DNA of 64,000 nt from Filobasidium wieringae (GCA_001600055.1 BCIV01000001.1:478255-542254); one strand, 5' to 3'; shown: positions 1 to 12,373, numbered from the stretch's first letter. Made by a program: numbers and translations. The notes: generated from the letters alone by a model not told the origin.

Positions 1-3000
1 CGCAAACAGGAGGCACTCGTGCGATCTTTCTAACCTTCCGCCTTGAGCTTCGCACACTTTCGCTAGGTAATACCACGCTTCGGCTATATCCCAGCCTCTT
101 GCTTGTGTTAGCGGGTTCAGTAACCCGTGAGCAAGGTCGGCCTGTTCTTTTTTCAGATAGAGTTCCGACATGTGCACAACGGCTGGAGGGTAGTCTTGCG
201 ACAACACCAGAGCCTTTCCAGTGGCTTGTAGGGCTGTGTTGATATCACCGAGCAGCTCATGATATCGTCCAAGCTGGAATTTATGGCCTTGTCAAGCATT
301 GTTCATGACTGCGCACCTGGCTATAACTCACCTGCACCCAGACTTCGGGATTCAAGGGGTCCATAACCTCGGCTTCTTGTATGGCACCTAGCGCTTGTTC
401 GTTCTTGCCGCTTCTTCTGAAGGTGGCGGCGGATTGCAGCCAAAGATTGGCCAAGAGCCGTGTTTCTGCCGCATTGCGACCCGATGGAGGCGCCGAGGGC
501 AGATCCACAGGAGGTAGTGGTGGTGGCGCAGGACGAGCACCATGGTAGTGAGAGTGCGCTGGTGTGGTCCCTCGTGATAACATTGAAGCATTGTTCGATA
601 CCGCCCTTGGCCGCGATGATAAATTGGCGTTCTCTACGAGCGATCTGAGATAAGAGACCTTCCAGTCTAGACTCAAGTACACTTTGACTTACCAGGACTC
701 CCATGTGACTTTCCGAGAGCGGGAACTGGAGGTCTATGTGCGTTTTTTTTGTTACCAGGAACATGCAGGTGACGTGACAGAAACCGTGCACGTTTACCCG
801 ATATACTTTTTGTTTCGACTTCTGTTTCTGAAGGCGTAGGGGACGTGGATCGGCCAGCTGGGGCGTTATACGTAGACGCGCGTGACAGGGAACGGTCGTT
901 CGAGTCAGCTCGGCCAGCGCCCACTAGAAATTGTCACAAGAGGTGAATAAGTGCCAACGAGACTGCTGACACGAGCACTCACATAACATGGATTCGGCTA
1001 TAGGAGGTACACCAGCCGGGGCAGTCTCGTTTACCGAAAAGAAACTCTCACCCAGATCACGCACACTTCCACCGTCGGCACTACCAGCAGTGTCCGGCTC
1101 GCCGGGTCTGGCGTATCCTGATCGACTGGAGAAGTAGGCGAACGTATCCTGCTGTGTTATCATCGCTCCTTCTACGCCATCGAGTTTCTCCACGATCACA
1201 GCTTGCGTCATCCGCAGCTGTATCACGACCGCCAGTCGAGCTGTTACAACGGCAGGAATCAATGGCACTGACGTGGTCAACACTGGGTTTGGTGAAACCG
1301 ACTGTCCAACGATTATTGGGGTTGGCACAGCGACTTGCAAAGATTCAGTGTCATTGGTGGCGTCCGGGGCAAAATCACGAGAAGAAACGCCCACGGGATC
1401 GGCAGCGATGATACCCGACTCGGTGATCGGTTGTTGAATAGCCAGGTCTCGCTCGTTGGCTTCCCAAGTGCTAATTCCTGCAGACGTAGCTTTCAGTGCG
1501 CCCGTCCAGTCCTTCGTTGCTGTCAGCATCAAAGCCAGAAGATGCCAAGCTTCTACGTTGGTTGGTAATAGCTCGATCGCTTCCCTCACGGTATCTAAAG
1601 CTGCCGCAATTTCTCTAGCTTCCGCTTGAGCATAAGCAAGGTGATACTTGGTGAGAGGATTGGAAGGTGAAAGTTTAGATGCCGCTATCAGATGAGCGAC
1701 ACCTTGTGCCTGCAAAATCGGTCGTGTCGAGACATCTCCGTCATAGTAAGCCATCGCCATCCTGACAGTCCCCTTGCATTGTTCCACCCGGGCATGCACG
1801 TCTTTGTCGAACGACGAGCTGTTGAGTGATATGACATCTCCGGCAAGTACTGCATACCTCCAAGCCTCGCTAGGGTTTTCGATCTCTCGTGTGAACAACC
1901 TAGCACCAAAGACAAGCGTCTTGATAAAGTCGATATCGCTATCCATCTGGATTTCAGCCCCCTCCATTGGCTTTTCGTCGGTCTCCTTTGCTTCCTTTGC
2001 GACCGCCTCGGCCGCAGTGAGCTCGTCGTCTAGCTTGTTGCTCTTGAGCTGTAGCACGACATCAGGCCGAGCGGTCTGTCGGGCTTTGAGCACGAGCTTG
2101 ACGTAAATCTCAAACACCCGTCGGGCATCTTGATGTTGACCTGTGGCGTGTAAGAGCCTAGCGAGATGCCGCAAGACGGATTGAGAGTGAAAAGTCATTT
2201 CGATAGCCCACCAGAGGATCTTGATCACCTCCTTTGCATGGTATTGGCCATACCCTGCTCTCTCCCACATCTGTACACAACTCTCGACGAATCTCGCGAC
2301 CCTCCAGTTGACCTCTCCCGCTCGAGGGAAGGTGGTCGTCTCCGCTAACAGCCGTCTCCCCTCGGCCATCGCAGCAGTCCATTCTCTAAGCCAGAGCTCT
2401 CCCGAAGATCCCCTAACGCTCGAGCTGATCGAATTGGGGATCTCACAAACCAACCATTCCGAGATAGGCGCCTCCATCGACCGGGTGGAAAACAACGTTC
2501 GCAAGTAGAGATCGAGCATGAACCCTTGTTGAGACGGTCGGAAAGAACAGGGCCACATTCGGGACACGAAGTGATAAGTCCTCGCCAATCTCGCTGTCCT
2601 CTCCAATTCCGTCGTTCGGGCGGAAATCACTGTTGCCCGTGTAAGTGCTAGGGAAGCCCATCGATGGGCCTCCCTATGCGATCCGAAAGTCGCAGTCGAT
2701 CTTGTTCCGGTCGAATGAGCGGGAGAAGGAAGTACTTTTGCACCCTGAGTGTCGGGTTTCAATGAAGCAGGTGTGGATACGAGGAAAGTATCTGATAGAG
2801 GTAGAGTAATGCCGGGGATATCCGCAAACATCCTTATCCCGGCAATATAACTATCCAGAGCCGCTTCATGTTTCCCGACCATTTCCAAACAGATCCCTGT
2901 TCACGCAGAACCCGAGCGGGATCAGTTTCACATCCCCCTCGCTGCGTTCAACACCTGACGAGACGTACCGAAAACGACTTTCCCCCTCTCCCAATCCGCT

Positions 3001-4336
3001 CGCTGGGCCATCAGACTGACCCCCATCTCTTCCCCTGTCGTATCCAGCTGCCCAGCCCAATCTACCCTCTCGAACGTCCTGATAGCACCCTCATAATCAC
3101 CCAGAGCGTATTGATAGTATGCTTCTAGTAAGAGGTAAGCCTACCGATCGTCATACCTATTAGACTCTCCCGACCTTTCGCTTTGGAGTACAAAAGACGA
3201 AAAACTTGCCCTAGCTAGAACCCCCGATTTTCCCTGACTTGATCTGACAGCTTCGAAATCCCTTCGTACTTCTCCCGTTACGGAGACCTTGTTCACCCAT
3301 CTCCCATCAAGCGAGAGGATTTCCTCCTCCGTCTCATCCCCGTCCAAGGATTCTCGAGACAGCACATCGACCGTAGCGAATTGCGGATTATTGAGGGTAT
3401 TATGTGCGGGAGTGACGGTCGCTGCGGAATTATTCGAGTTCGAGGTGGTGGTGGTCGTCCTCGGCTGTTGAGCGGGGAGACCTGTCACCGGAGCTCCTCT
3501 ACTCGTACTAGCTGTCAAGCTTGTTGCCCTTTCCATCCTCTCTTCAGATCTAGACTCCCCAAATCCAGGGGTGAGGGGTGTACCAGTGATAGTACTCGAA
3601 GACTCCTGATCCCCCCTTAATCCCTCATCCGGCCTGATCGCTCCTGGGTGAACGGGAAGGACCGGTCCTAGGATAACGTCCGCCAACTCCTCCCTCCCCT
3701 CATCCCCAACAGCGGGTAATCGCTGTGACGGAACCAGAGTCGGAGTGGCTCCAACATGGACATAACTACTCCCACTCGTCCCGCTCGTCACTGCCGATCC
3801 TCCTGACCCTCCAGAACCGTTGGACCCATTAGATCCCTCCGATCCACTTGGTACGCTCACAAATGAATGGGAAGTTTCTCGGGATTGATCGCTGGCTGAA
3901 GAAGGAGGTACTGTTTGTGGGTTTGTGGTGCTGGGATTCGAACTGGATGAGGGAGGAGGGAGGGGGGAATGCGTCAAGGTGTTTGGACGCGGACGGGATG
4001 AGTAGGAGGAGAGGAGGACGTTTCGGAGGAGGTGTAGGTATTTGGTATCTTTTAGGCGATAACGAAAGGGAGTGATAACATGGTTCAAGATCAGTTCGAC
4101 ATTCTCGATCATAAAGACGATCGATGACAACAAAATCGTGAAATCGGAAACTCACCTCCTCCCGTATGTTTCCCCCATTTCCTGATCCCCTCGGCCCAAT
4201 CCAGACCAGCCCCGTTGGGCGCTTTGACAGGCGTATTATCTCCCCATGAGCCGCTTAGTAGAGCTCCAGAGACCGCTTGGATGTAATGAGACGATTTGGC
4301 GGGGGTTGTACTCGAGCTGTGTAGGTGGGGGACCAT
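1..4336 (-). CDS. YPP1: TTC7/Ypp1-type TPR scaffold protein, C-terminus cut by the window edge
   Basis: The start is the ATG at 4336-4334. Visible exons, from the N-terminus, are 4336 to ~4155, ~4078 to ~3200, ~3132 to ~2955, 2897 to ~977, ~915-693, ~636-332 and 273-1. The reading frame joins cleanly across introns; for example ...ASFSSF runs into AYLLLEAYYQYALGDY near 3130. There is an N-terminal Ser/Gly-rich low-complexity stretch (3300-4070) followed by a long TPR alpha-solenoid, with repeats such as NPLTKYHLAYAQAEAREIA and LPTNVEAWHLLALML. The C-terminal repeats contain NPEVWVQLGRYHELLGD and end at the window edge with AKVCEAQGGRLERSHECLL, which is characteristic of TTC7/Ypp1. In this family the protein works with Efr3 to hold the PI4-kinase Stt4 at the plasma membrane. 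It is divergently arranged with ATG14. Family assignment is from remembered repeat motifs; the stop codon lies outside the window. Confidence 0.8.
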
Positions 4337-4728
4337 TGTTGTCCTTTAAAGACGAAGGAGGTTCAGAGCTATAGATAAGTTAGTATATGGCCTAGAGAGT
4401 CGGGGATTTGTTTGTGATCGAGCTGGTTCGAACAGTTCAAAGACCCAGCGGCTCTTCCACCTGTGAGATTGGGAGATGTATGTATGTGACGACGATGAGA
4501 TTGACATTGAAATGTTGATGCGAGTTGAGGTGATGTTGGTTGATCGAGCAACGAAGGCGCGGGGATCATACCCAGGATTCCGCGGATTACAACTCGTCGG
4601 AAGTATATTCATCATCACCGGATGTAAAGTTGTTACTAGCAGCAGTTGCAGAGTTGTTCTCCTTTGAATCGCTTCATCCAGTTTTCAGGTTTCTCTTCCC
4701 AATTCCCCTATTTTCCCTAGCAGTAACC
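4337..4728. promoter_or_regulatory. Divergent promoter region between YPP1 and ATG14
   Basis: This is 392 bp between two head-to-head start codons. It is the only upstream DNA available to both genes, so it must hold both core promoters and leaders. No clear TATA box or repeat was seen. Short open frames here lack coding character. Confidence 0.5.
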
Positions 4729-6607
4729 ATGGATTGTAGAGGATGTAGATCCAATAGACCGGAGCTGTACTGCAATTCTTGTCTGGAAGAAGGGCAAGTC
4801 TCTCCCCGTCCCTCCGCTCGAACTTGCCTCGTCTTCTCACGTCCTCTCTTTCTCTTCCGATAACAGGCTCAAGAACCACGCTCAAGCTCATCATATTCTA
4901 CAAACACAGTTGAACGCCTCAAGGTCCAGATGCGAAAAGATCCTGTATGGTGCTCCACCGACTTCCGCGAGCTCGGTTCCTTCTGGGTTTATCGCGGGGA
5001 GATCAGCTTTTGTCAAACGACGGACGATAGAGTCGAATCAAGCGGAAGGCTCTTCAACATTCTCGGCCCTGAGACAAATCAGAGGAGAAGTTTTCATACT
5101 CGAAAAGAAAAGGGAATCGATCCAATCATCTCTATCCCAACATCGAATCAATTCACAAACTCTAAGGGACGAATTACAAACTCGTCGTCAATCCATCCTT
5201 CAACGCCGCCAAAACCTCTCTCGACTTCCGAATCACCCTTCCCAAACTCATCTGCAGGAAAACATTCAGTCCACCTCCACAAAAATTCGTCTGCTCCAAG
5301 AAGAAGAGGCAGAAGATCACGAACGGTTAAGAGCGGCCAGGGTCGTGCTCTGTAAAGAAGCCGTCAGAATCTTCGGAGTCAAAAGAAGGGATGAAACGAG
5401 AAGTAAGAGGAGAGAGGAAGAGGTTGGGAATCGGAGAATGAGCGGGTTAATGGAAATTTCCGGATGGGCATTACCCTTGCCTCAAGAATTCTTGGGTCCG
5501 TTTCATCTCGCTTCGATCCTGATTTCCGTCACGACCGTAATGACTCACCCTTTCGCGTTTGAACCAACAGGGATCCACAGTAACCACCTCAACGCAGCTC
5601 TAACACATACAGTACACCTCTTACAACTCCTTACCACTTACCTCGACATAACGCTCCCATTCAATACAACCTGGTCCGCCGCTTCCTCTTACCAAATCAA
5701 CCCAAACCAGCCGGCCGTAAGAAGACCTGGGTTCTCTCTGTACGATAAGCCGGGGGAGAAGATGATAGGTAGACCAGGGTTCGGATCGGATTCCTGGGCA
5801 TTTTGGAGGAGAGTTGGGATCGTTCCTCCATCTACCGGAGCTCGTGCTAATGAGGGTTCTCAGGTCGGGCAGCTGCAAGAGGAGGAGGGAGTTGGAGATC
5901 TCAAGGTATGGAGGAGAAAGGCTCAGTTATACGTTTCGACCAGTCGGGAGAGGTGGAAACGGCGGCAAGCCTCCAATGCACATAATATCCATCATCCCCA
6001 TGGACAAACCGAACCAGAACCTTCGACTGCAAATCAGGCGGATCAAAAGGGAGCTAAAGAGACCGTAGGAAAGGACAAGTATCAGATCAAAGAGGATCAG
6101 CTGGTATTGAGCTATACTATGCTGATATACAACGTCTGCTCCCTCGCATGGGTTTGCGGAGTAAACCTCTCGAGACCATGGGAGAAAGAAGGGGAAGGTA
6201 GTGAAGAAGGCAGGGATCCGGATCAGGATGACGGTGATGTTGCCGAGAAATGGGAGGTCGATTGGGATAGGATTATCGACCCGTTGAGAGTCATCGAGGA
6301 GATCATCCGATCCCCTGGATTAGGAAGGTCAGTCTGTTCGTTTAAACTGTTTATGATCACACTGAAGCTGATTGAAGCGCCTCATCCTTTACGTAGAAAT
6401 TCACACTCCCTCACGAGCGAGGAAGACGGAACCTCACCTTCCTCGAATCCCGATTCGATTATTACGACGACAGCTTGCCTGAACTATATTCCACTTCCTC
6501 TGAGTTTTCCAGACCTATTGCGGTACGTAACGGACAAATTCAATAGCACCGGCCGCAAAGTGGGGGACGAGGTGGAGCTCGGCGGGGACGATTGGGATTT
6601 GGTTTGA
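4729..6607 (+). CDS. ATG14: Atg14/Barkor-like subunit of the autophagy PI3-kinase complex
   Basis: Exon 1 is 4729-4793 and exon 2 is 4867-6607. The protein opens with a Cys motif, CRGCRSNRPELYCNSC, matching the CxxC...YCxxC signature at the N-terminus of yeast Atg14. It is followed by a long coiled coil (roughly residues 60-190, rich in Q, L, R and E) and a C-terminal helical domain with GWALPLPQEF and HLNAALTHTVHLLQLLTTYLD, as in the Atg14/Vps38-UVRAG family. Atg14 recruits Vps34-Vps15-Vps30 to the phagophore assembly site. The single intron (4794-4866) appears to use a GC donor (GCAAGT) and an AG acceptor; a GT alternative three bases downstream would also keep frame if paired with a later acceptor (CAAG|AAC). 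UVRAG/Vps38 is the alternative family, but the N-terminal cysteines favour Atg14. Confidence 0.75.
4794..4866 (+). other. Likely GC-AG intron in ATG14
   Basis: The donor reads GG|GCAAGT and the acceptor ATAACAG|G. Splicing yields ...CLEEGLKNHAQ in the frame of the main exon. It is one of four GCAAGT-donor introns in the window. Confidence 0.55.
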
Positions 6608-6971
6608 TTGCTCAAGGGGAACCTCGGAATGACATACCTTGCCATTGAGCTGTACGTATTGTGCACTCTATACGACGTCCGATTAGAACAGTCGAGATCG
6701 ATTGATCACGGAACGAACCGGCCCATCCTGGATTTTATCGCATATATTGCTCCATGATGCCCTCGGTTGTTTAACAGTTGAGTCTGTCGAGCGTGTGCTC
6801 CAGCAAAATAGACCAATACAATGCATGTTGAGCGGGCATACTTGACTAATGATCAGCACGACACCTGCAATTCAGACCGCATGACCATCCTGACCCCTAT
6901 TTGCATCTAACCGATGATTCTCCCTTTCCATTTTTTTCACCGCTGACACAACAACAGCAATAACGGTCGTC
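6608..6971. other. Intergenic, 3' of ATG14
   Basis: 364 bp containing the ATG14 terminator region and the putative promoter of the small downstream gene. It includes a run of T (TTTTTT) near 6931. No gene or repeat is visible. Confidence 0.4.
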
Positions 6972-7315
6972 ATGCTGGGCTTGCTGGGGACAAAGCAGGA
7001 AACTGTTTGTGTGAATATCAAGGGTGAGCTCTGATCAGATGGTGGTTACTCTAGTACCCACGTTCTAATTCATTATAGTGTACAAAACACTTCAGGAAAG
7101 GCGCTGCAGAAGTAATATTCGACTCAAAGGCCTCAGATCCCTTCAAGCAGTACGGTTCGACAGTTTCGACAATCTCGGGCACGACGGTTCCGGCAGGAAG
7201 AAAAGTCATTGGTACAGGAAGAGCAACCAAGACCGTTCCAGAGCGTTGTGGACGATTGATTCAAGGACAGGCGCAAGGACGTTTTGTAGAGGGTGGTCGC
7301 TTTCCTAGCCATTAA
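6972..7315 (+). CDS. Unrecognised small protein (~89 aa), one putative intron
   Basis: I do not recognise this gene. A continuous frame from 7079 to the TAA at 7313-7315 encodes 78 residues with an ordinary mixed composition (Gly, Thr, Lys, Arg-rich; includes TVPAGRKVIGTGRATKT and ends GRFVEGGRFPSH). An in-frame start can be supplied by ATG 6972 through a phase-0 intron with donor GTTTGT at 7005, a CTAAT branch-like motif and acceptor TTATAG at 7078. A stronger-looking donor (GTGAGC, 7023) would put the exon in the wrong frame, so the model is uncertain. There is no signal peptide, membrane segment or known motif. It could also be a non-coding transcript. It lies tandem to ATG14 and convergent with RNase H2A. 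Confidence 0.3.
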
Positions 7316-7708
7316 AGATAGACGAAGTACTCTACTGAGCATCATCGAGAGATCGCAACAGTTTGCCTCATGCGATGACTGTTAAAGGAATCTCCAGGAC
7401 CAGAAAAGTCGTATTCACCCTTCGTGAGAGCAAAATAATTGATCGCTTCTGTACGGTCACCGCTTTGGGATCCTTCAGCCCGATCATCCGGGTCATCATC
7501 CCAACCTCTCGGTCAAGGAGTGAGGTTGTCATCCTCCTCTGCTTGGTCCTCAGAGTCAAAACTGACCGGAAAGAGGTGGTCCGAGCAAAAAGAGCAAGGT
7601 GCCATCGAGATCTGACTCTGGTACAACGTCGAAAGTGGTATATGTACGATACAAGTGCAGCTCCAAGTCAAACCTAACAGCCAGTACCTCTGTGCTGACT
7701 TGCATCCG
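7316..7708. other. Convergent intergenic region
   Basis: 393 bp between the small plus-strand frame and the RNase H2A stop codon. Short frames exist on both strands, but none has a start, length or composition that supports a gene. No repeat was seen. Confidence 0.4.
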
Positions 7709-9444
7709 CTACAATTCCCCAACAACCCCCAATCCTAAATCTCTACACAACCTCGCCCTCCCCTTCCCCTCATCCACTTCCTTCCGCGTCGTCGAGAAAT
7801 TCAACTTTTTCTGCCCCGTATCCCCATTATCGTCCACCCAAACGCATTTCTTCCCTTCCTTTTCCAAAGCCAATTTGGGTCCGGCCCATGAGAACCGGAC
7901 GATGGATGGGTATCCGAAGATGGGGTTGAATCGGGATCGGAGGTATTGCTGCGTTTTAGGATCTGTCGAGTGTTAGAGCGATAAGAGCAAGGAAGGGGAT
8001 TGGACGATGGGTTTGAATCGGCGATCGTAAATGAAAAAATCTGCCTATGGTACTCACCTGAAGGATATCCACTACCCAATTCTTCCCTCCAAACCTCCTC
8101 CTCCTCGGTTTCTTGAACGGGATCGACCGGTAAATCCAAGATCGCGCTCGTCAGATCCTCACTCTCCTGTCCTCTCGTCAATCTCCGTCTTTTCGCCCTG
8201 AGCGAATCCTCCCGCTCATCCTCTTCCCCATCGTCGTTTTCCCTATCGGTGGCTTCTTCCTCTCGAACGACTTTCTTCCCCTTTGCCTTCCTCGCGACCT
8301 TCTTCCCCTTCCCCTTTTCCCTTGAACCCTTGGGGACCTCCTTGACAATCCTAACCAACCTCCCCTTCACGCCATCGCCCTCGGGATGCACCCAACCCTC
8401 GACCCATCTATCTCTGGTCACTTTGGCGATGATCGAAGCGGCACTGACGATCTTGTAGGTCGAATCCGCTTTCGCTTCCACCGTGATCGCTAGCGTTCTA
8501 TCTCGGAGAACTCTTTTGAGTAAAAGATCACTCTTCTTAGTGACATGGGACGTACGGGAAGATCTGTTTCAATTTCGCTTGCCATTGCGCCGCCGGTCCC
8601 AACGCATCGACAAACACCTAAGCCCGCCCGATAGAAATGCAGATCAATCCACTTCGTCTCCTCCCGCCCCGTAATCCCCCTGATCGACTCACCTCCCTAA
8701 CTTTCACCCCCCTCCCCAAAGCCTCCCGGATCAATCCGATCGTAGCTTCCTCCGCCTGTCTGTTCAGGTTGAAGGGGGACGCTCGGAGCATCGATTCGGA
8801 GATGGATTGGGGTGAGAGGGTCGTGCTGGAGTAACAAAGCTGGGGGTTCGACTTGAATGCGTTCTAGAAGTTTGAGATCCAGGAAAGCGAAGAGGAGAGC
8901 GAGAGAGAGAGAGAATCAATATGGGATGGACGAGTGAGAAAGAGGAAGAGGACGGACCCAGAGTGTTTGTCTCGTCTCCGCGGAAAGGACTTTGGAATCT
9001 ATCCTCCCCAAAAGATAGTCGTCTCAGAATCCAGCCCGTATTCTTCTCCGGAGAGGCAAGAGGAAGGGAACTGACCGTCGAACCCCATCTCGTCCAATCG
9101 AGGTCGGAATGAAAGAGGACAGTACGCTGCGGCGTAGACCATTGGACCTAGGACGGCTGTGATTGAATCGGATGAACCGATGTCAAAAAGCGTTCGTCCA
9201 ATCTCGTCGTGACTCTCATGAAAAGGAACAAATCGGACGTACGTCCTCTCCCAGCTTCATCAATCCCCAAGACCCAACCTTCTTCATCCCTCTCCCTCTG
9301 CTCATCCGTTCGATCGGGTTGTTGCTGTTGTTCTTGTTCCTCTTGACGGTCATAGGAATCGATCACCCAGGTGGGCAAGGGGGAATGGTAGGTGTATGAT
9401 TCTACCAGTGCAGCGGTAGGGTGGGGATCGACGGGGTCTGACAT
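7709..9444 (-). CDS. RNH201: Ribonuclease H2 catalytic subunit A
   Basis: Seven exons: 9444-9243, 9156-9076, 8998-8958, 8863-8693, 8617-8556, 8497-8058 and 7962-7709. The catalytic DEAGRG motif ([11 protein letters not shown]) is followed across the first intron by PVLGPMVYA. Further family blocks are [72 protein letters not shown] and the terminal [11 protein letters not shown]. The enzyme cleaves RNA in RNA:DNA hybrids and removes single ribonucleotides from DNA as the RNase H2 trimer. An extra segment of about 80 residues, first Lys/Arg-rich then Asp/Glu-rich, sits between VEGWVHPEG and GSGYPS, where relatives have only about 15-20 residues. The N-terminal ~60 residues before the first motif are also extended and Gln/Glu-rich. 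All joins are in phase. Confidence 0.93.
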
Positions 9445-10260
9445 TTGGTTGCAAGAGGGTCGAGGTGAGAGTGTGAGGCGAGATGGGAGGTTATGGTGGA
9501 ATTGTGAAGCTGTGAAGAGAGATGTGAGGTTTCCAAATTATTGGTTGCTTGAGTGAGTTTCTACTAAAACGCGTAGAGACGCGTGAACGCGATGTTGATA
9601 AATGACGACACAGCGAATGGACGACAGTAATTACAGATCTTACAGAGTAATAGCGAGACATGGATCATATTTCATACGACATTTACAACCACTCTTCACC
9701 CAGACAAAAGGATGTACTCGCCTGCGACCTCTCTACGATCCTCTTTGAAAACCAGAGCGAAAAAAAGCATGAGAGATCCGTGACGAGCAATAGCCCATGC
9801 TCTCAGTTTAGTAAGAACCAGAACATGAGCCTCTAGATCTTTCCCCTTTCAGGACGTAGGACTCATTGCGATGAGGCTCGGAACTACGGCATATGGAGGA
9901 ATGTTTGGAGAGAAAAGGGGAAGGGTAGGTGTGATGGGGAGGAGGAAGTCGATGATGAGTTTGTTTTGCGCGGCAGAGGTTTGCGAGAGAGGTGACGAAG
10001 AGATGGTCACGTGACTGACGACGGAGATTGACTCAGATAGAAGCGCATGGACACGCACTACTGTATCTGGTTAGCGCGATTACCGGATTCGTCAGGACCG
10101 TACGGCCATGTCCGAAAGGGTCATTCACAGTCGACGAGTCGTTTCACGATCATCACAGGTCTCACAGAAACTACTCCCATCACCTACCACTCTACCCTAC
10201 TACCACCTACTACCCACCACCACCACCTATATACTGCCTACACACCACACACCGCCCACC
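9445..10260. promoter_or_regulatory. Divergent promoter region RNase H2A / carboxypeptidase Y
   Basis: 816 bp between head-to-head genes. It contains the palindrome GTCACGTGAC at 10006-10015 (a CACGTG E-box) 246 bp before the carboxypeptidase start, and a pyrimidine-rich tract with repeated ACCACC units at 10190-10260 that is probably the CPY leader. No gene was seen. Confidence 0.5.
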
Positions 10261-12373
10261 ATGCGCTACTCTCTAGTAGCCACAACGCTCCTCGCAACCT
10301 CGACCCTCTCCCTCGCACTGCCCACCGTCTCCTCCCTCCTCTCCCCCTTCCAAGATTCACTCGCTCTACCTTCCTATGCAGAAAAGGTGTTGAGCTCGAT
10401 CGGACATTGGGGGAACGGGAAGGACGATGAGGGCGTTTGGGAGGGTATGAGCATCAAGAAGATCAACCAAGGAGGAGTCGATTGTGAGTCATTCTCCTCT
10501 TTCGCCTCCATACTCGCTTTACGCAAACCTGACCTCCTTCCGTGACCGTAGATGATCTCCTCTCGCACCCCGCTCACCCGGAATATAAACTCCGGATCAC
10601 TTCCCGTACTCCTTCTTCTGTTCACAAATCAAAGGATCCCCAGATGTGCGATCCCGATGTGAAACAGATCTCGGGGTACTTGGATATAAGCGACGAGAAG
10701 CATTTGTTCTTCTGGTTCTTCGAGAGTAGGGACAAGCCCGAGCAAGATCCGCTCGTTTTGTGGTGAGTGGCCGGATCGAGTTCAATACGATGATTGAAAA
10801 AGGATCTAACGCGGAATTGATCGCAGGCTCAACGGTGGTCCCGGTTGTTCATCCACTACCGGACTCCTCTTCGAGCTGGGCCCGTGCATGGTCAGCTCGG
10901 ACGGCCCTTCCGGTACAACCGGTACGAACGTATCGACCACCTACAACCCCTACTCGTGGACCAACCATGCCAACGTCCTTTTCCTCGATCAACCCGTCGG
11001 CGTCGGATACTCTTACGCCTCTTCGGGAGGCGTCGACAATTCCCCTGCAGCTGCCGAGGACGTTTACGCGTTTTTGCAATTGTTCGTAGGGAAGTACAAG
11101 AAGTATAGGGCCAACGATTTCCATATCAGCGGAGAGAGCTATGCGGGGACTTATCTACCCAATATCGCTCATGTCATTCATAATGGGAACAAGCGATCTT
11201 CTTCCTCCTCCGTCTCCTTGGCCCCCACGCTCCCCAAGTTGAACTTCAAGAGTGTTTTGATCGGGAACGGACTCTCCGACCCGGCCATTCAGTTCGGAAG
11301 TGTACCGGAGTACGCATGTGATTCAAAGTACGCCGTCTATGATGATCCTCAGGGATCAGCTTGTACTTCTTTGAGAAGCAAGATGAGCAGATGTAAGAAG
11401 CTGGCAGAGACTTGTTACGCGTGAGTCCAATCCGATCCCTCTTTTCACATGAGCCGCGAAGAGATCGCAGAGCTGATCCGTCCGCGGTTGCACAGAGTCA
11501 AGAACAAGTTTGTCTGTCTTCCCGCTACTTTGAGTTGTTGGGGTGGGTTCGGGCAGTTGCAGGATCTCGGGTTGAACATGTACGACACGAGGAGGAAATG
11601 TGACAGGTCTGAAGATGCCGATGGACCTGTGAGTGGTTTTTGACAAGGTCTCGCTACCGTAGGGCGTGACGCTGATGAGACCTTTGATTAGCTTTGTTAC
11701 CGCGAGATGGGTTGGATTGAGACTTACATGAACCGACCAGACGTAAAGAAACGTGAGTTTTGCTATTTTCCTCCTCGATGGGAATCCTGCTCAACATGAG
11801 CCTCGGCCGTTTAGAACTCGGCGCTCCTAATGATATCAAGTTCCAATCCTGTAACATGGACATCAACAAGAACTTCCTCATGTCCACCGACGTCATGCAT
11901 CCTACTTCAGAACTGCTCATTCCTCTTATCGAGGATGGGATCAGGGTCTTGATTTACGCTGGTGTACAGGATTTGATGTGCAACTGTGAGTGGAGGATTT
12001 GCTGTAGATTTTGGGGTTCCGAAACGCTGATCCGTATGGCGTTCTCCTTTGCTAGTCATTGGAAACGAAGTGAGTCCGAATCCGCGTTTCCTTACAGTGT
12101 TCAAATGACTGACACTGATCTCCTTCGTAGCACTGGCTTGACGCTCTTGAGACATCGTACCAATCCGCCTTCGTCAACTCGACCGCCACTCCCTTCATCG
12201 CCACCGACAAGCAGGATCACGGTTACGTCCGTTCGGCCGGTGAGGGCGCGGGTAACGTCGCTTTCATGGCCATTTACGAGGCTGGACATATGGTCCCTCA
12301 GGATCAACCACTGGCTTCTCTGAACATGCTCGAGAGGTGGTTGAACAACAAGCCTTTGGCAATGGGCCATTAA
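10261..12373 (+). CDS. PRC1: Vacuolar serine carboxypeptidase (carboxypeptidase Y type, S10)
   Basis: Eight exons: 10261-10482, 10552-10762, 10827-11420, 11496-11628, 11692-11752, 11815-11985, 12056-12069 and 12131-12373. It starts with a signal peptide ([21 protein letters not shown]) and a propeptide. The mature enzyme carries S10 signatures: [13 protein letters not shown], the catalytic Ser in [12 protein letters not shown], the Asp in [10 protein letters not shown] and the His in [11 protein letters not shown]. It releases C-terminal residues from peptides in the vacuole and contributes to turnover of autophagic cargo. Many Cys residues and N-x-S/T sites fit a secreted glycoprotein. The seventh exon is only 14 nt, yet it supplies the conserved [F/W]IGN sequence. 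The E-box at 10006 lies in its upstream region. Confidence 0.94.
12056..12069 (+). other. 14-nt microexon of the carboxypeptidase gene
   Basis: TCATTGGAAACGAA is flanked by GCTAG and GTGAGT. Without it the conserved D-L-M-C-N ... IGNE ... HWLDAL block is lost and the frame breaks; with it all three exons join in phase. Confidence 0.85.
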
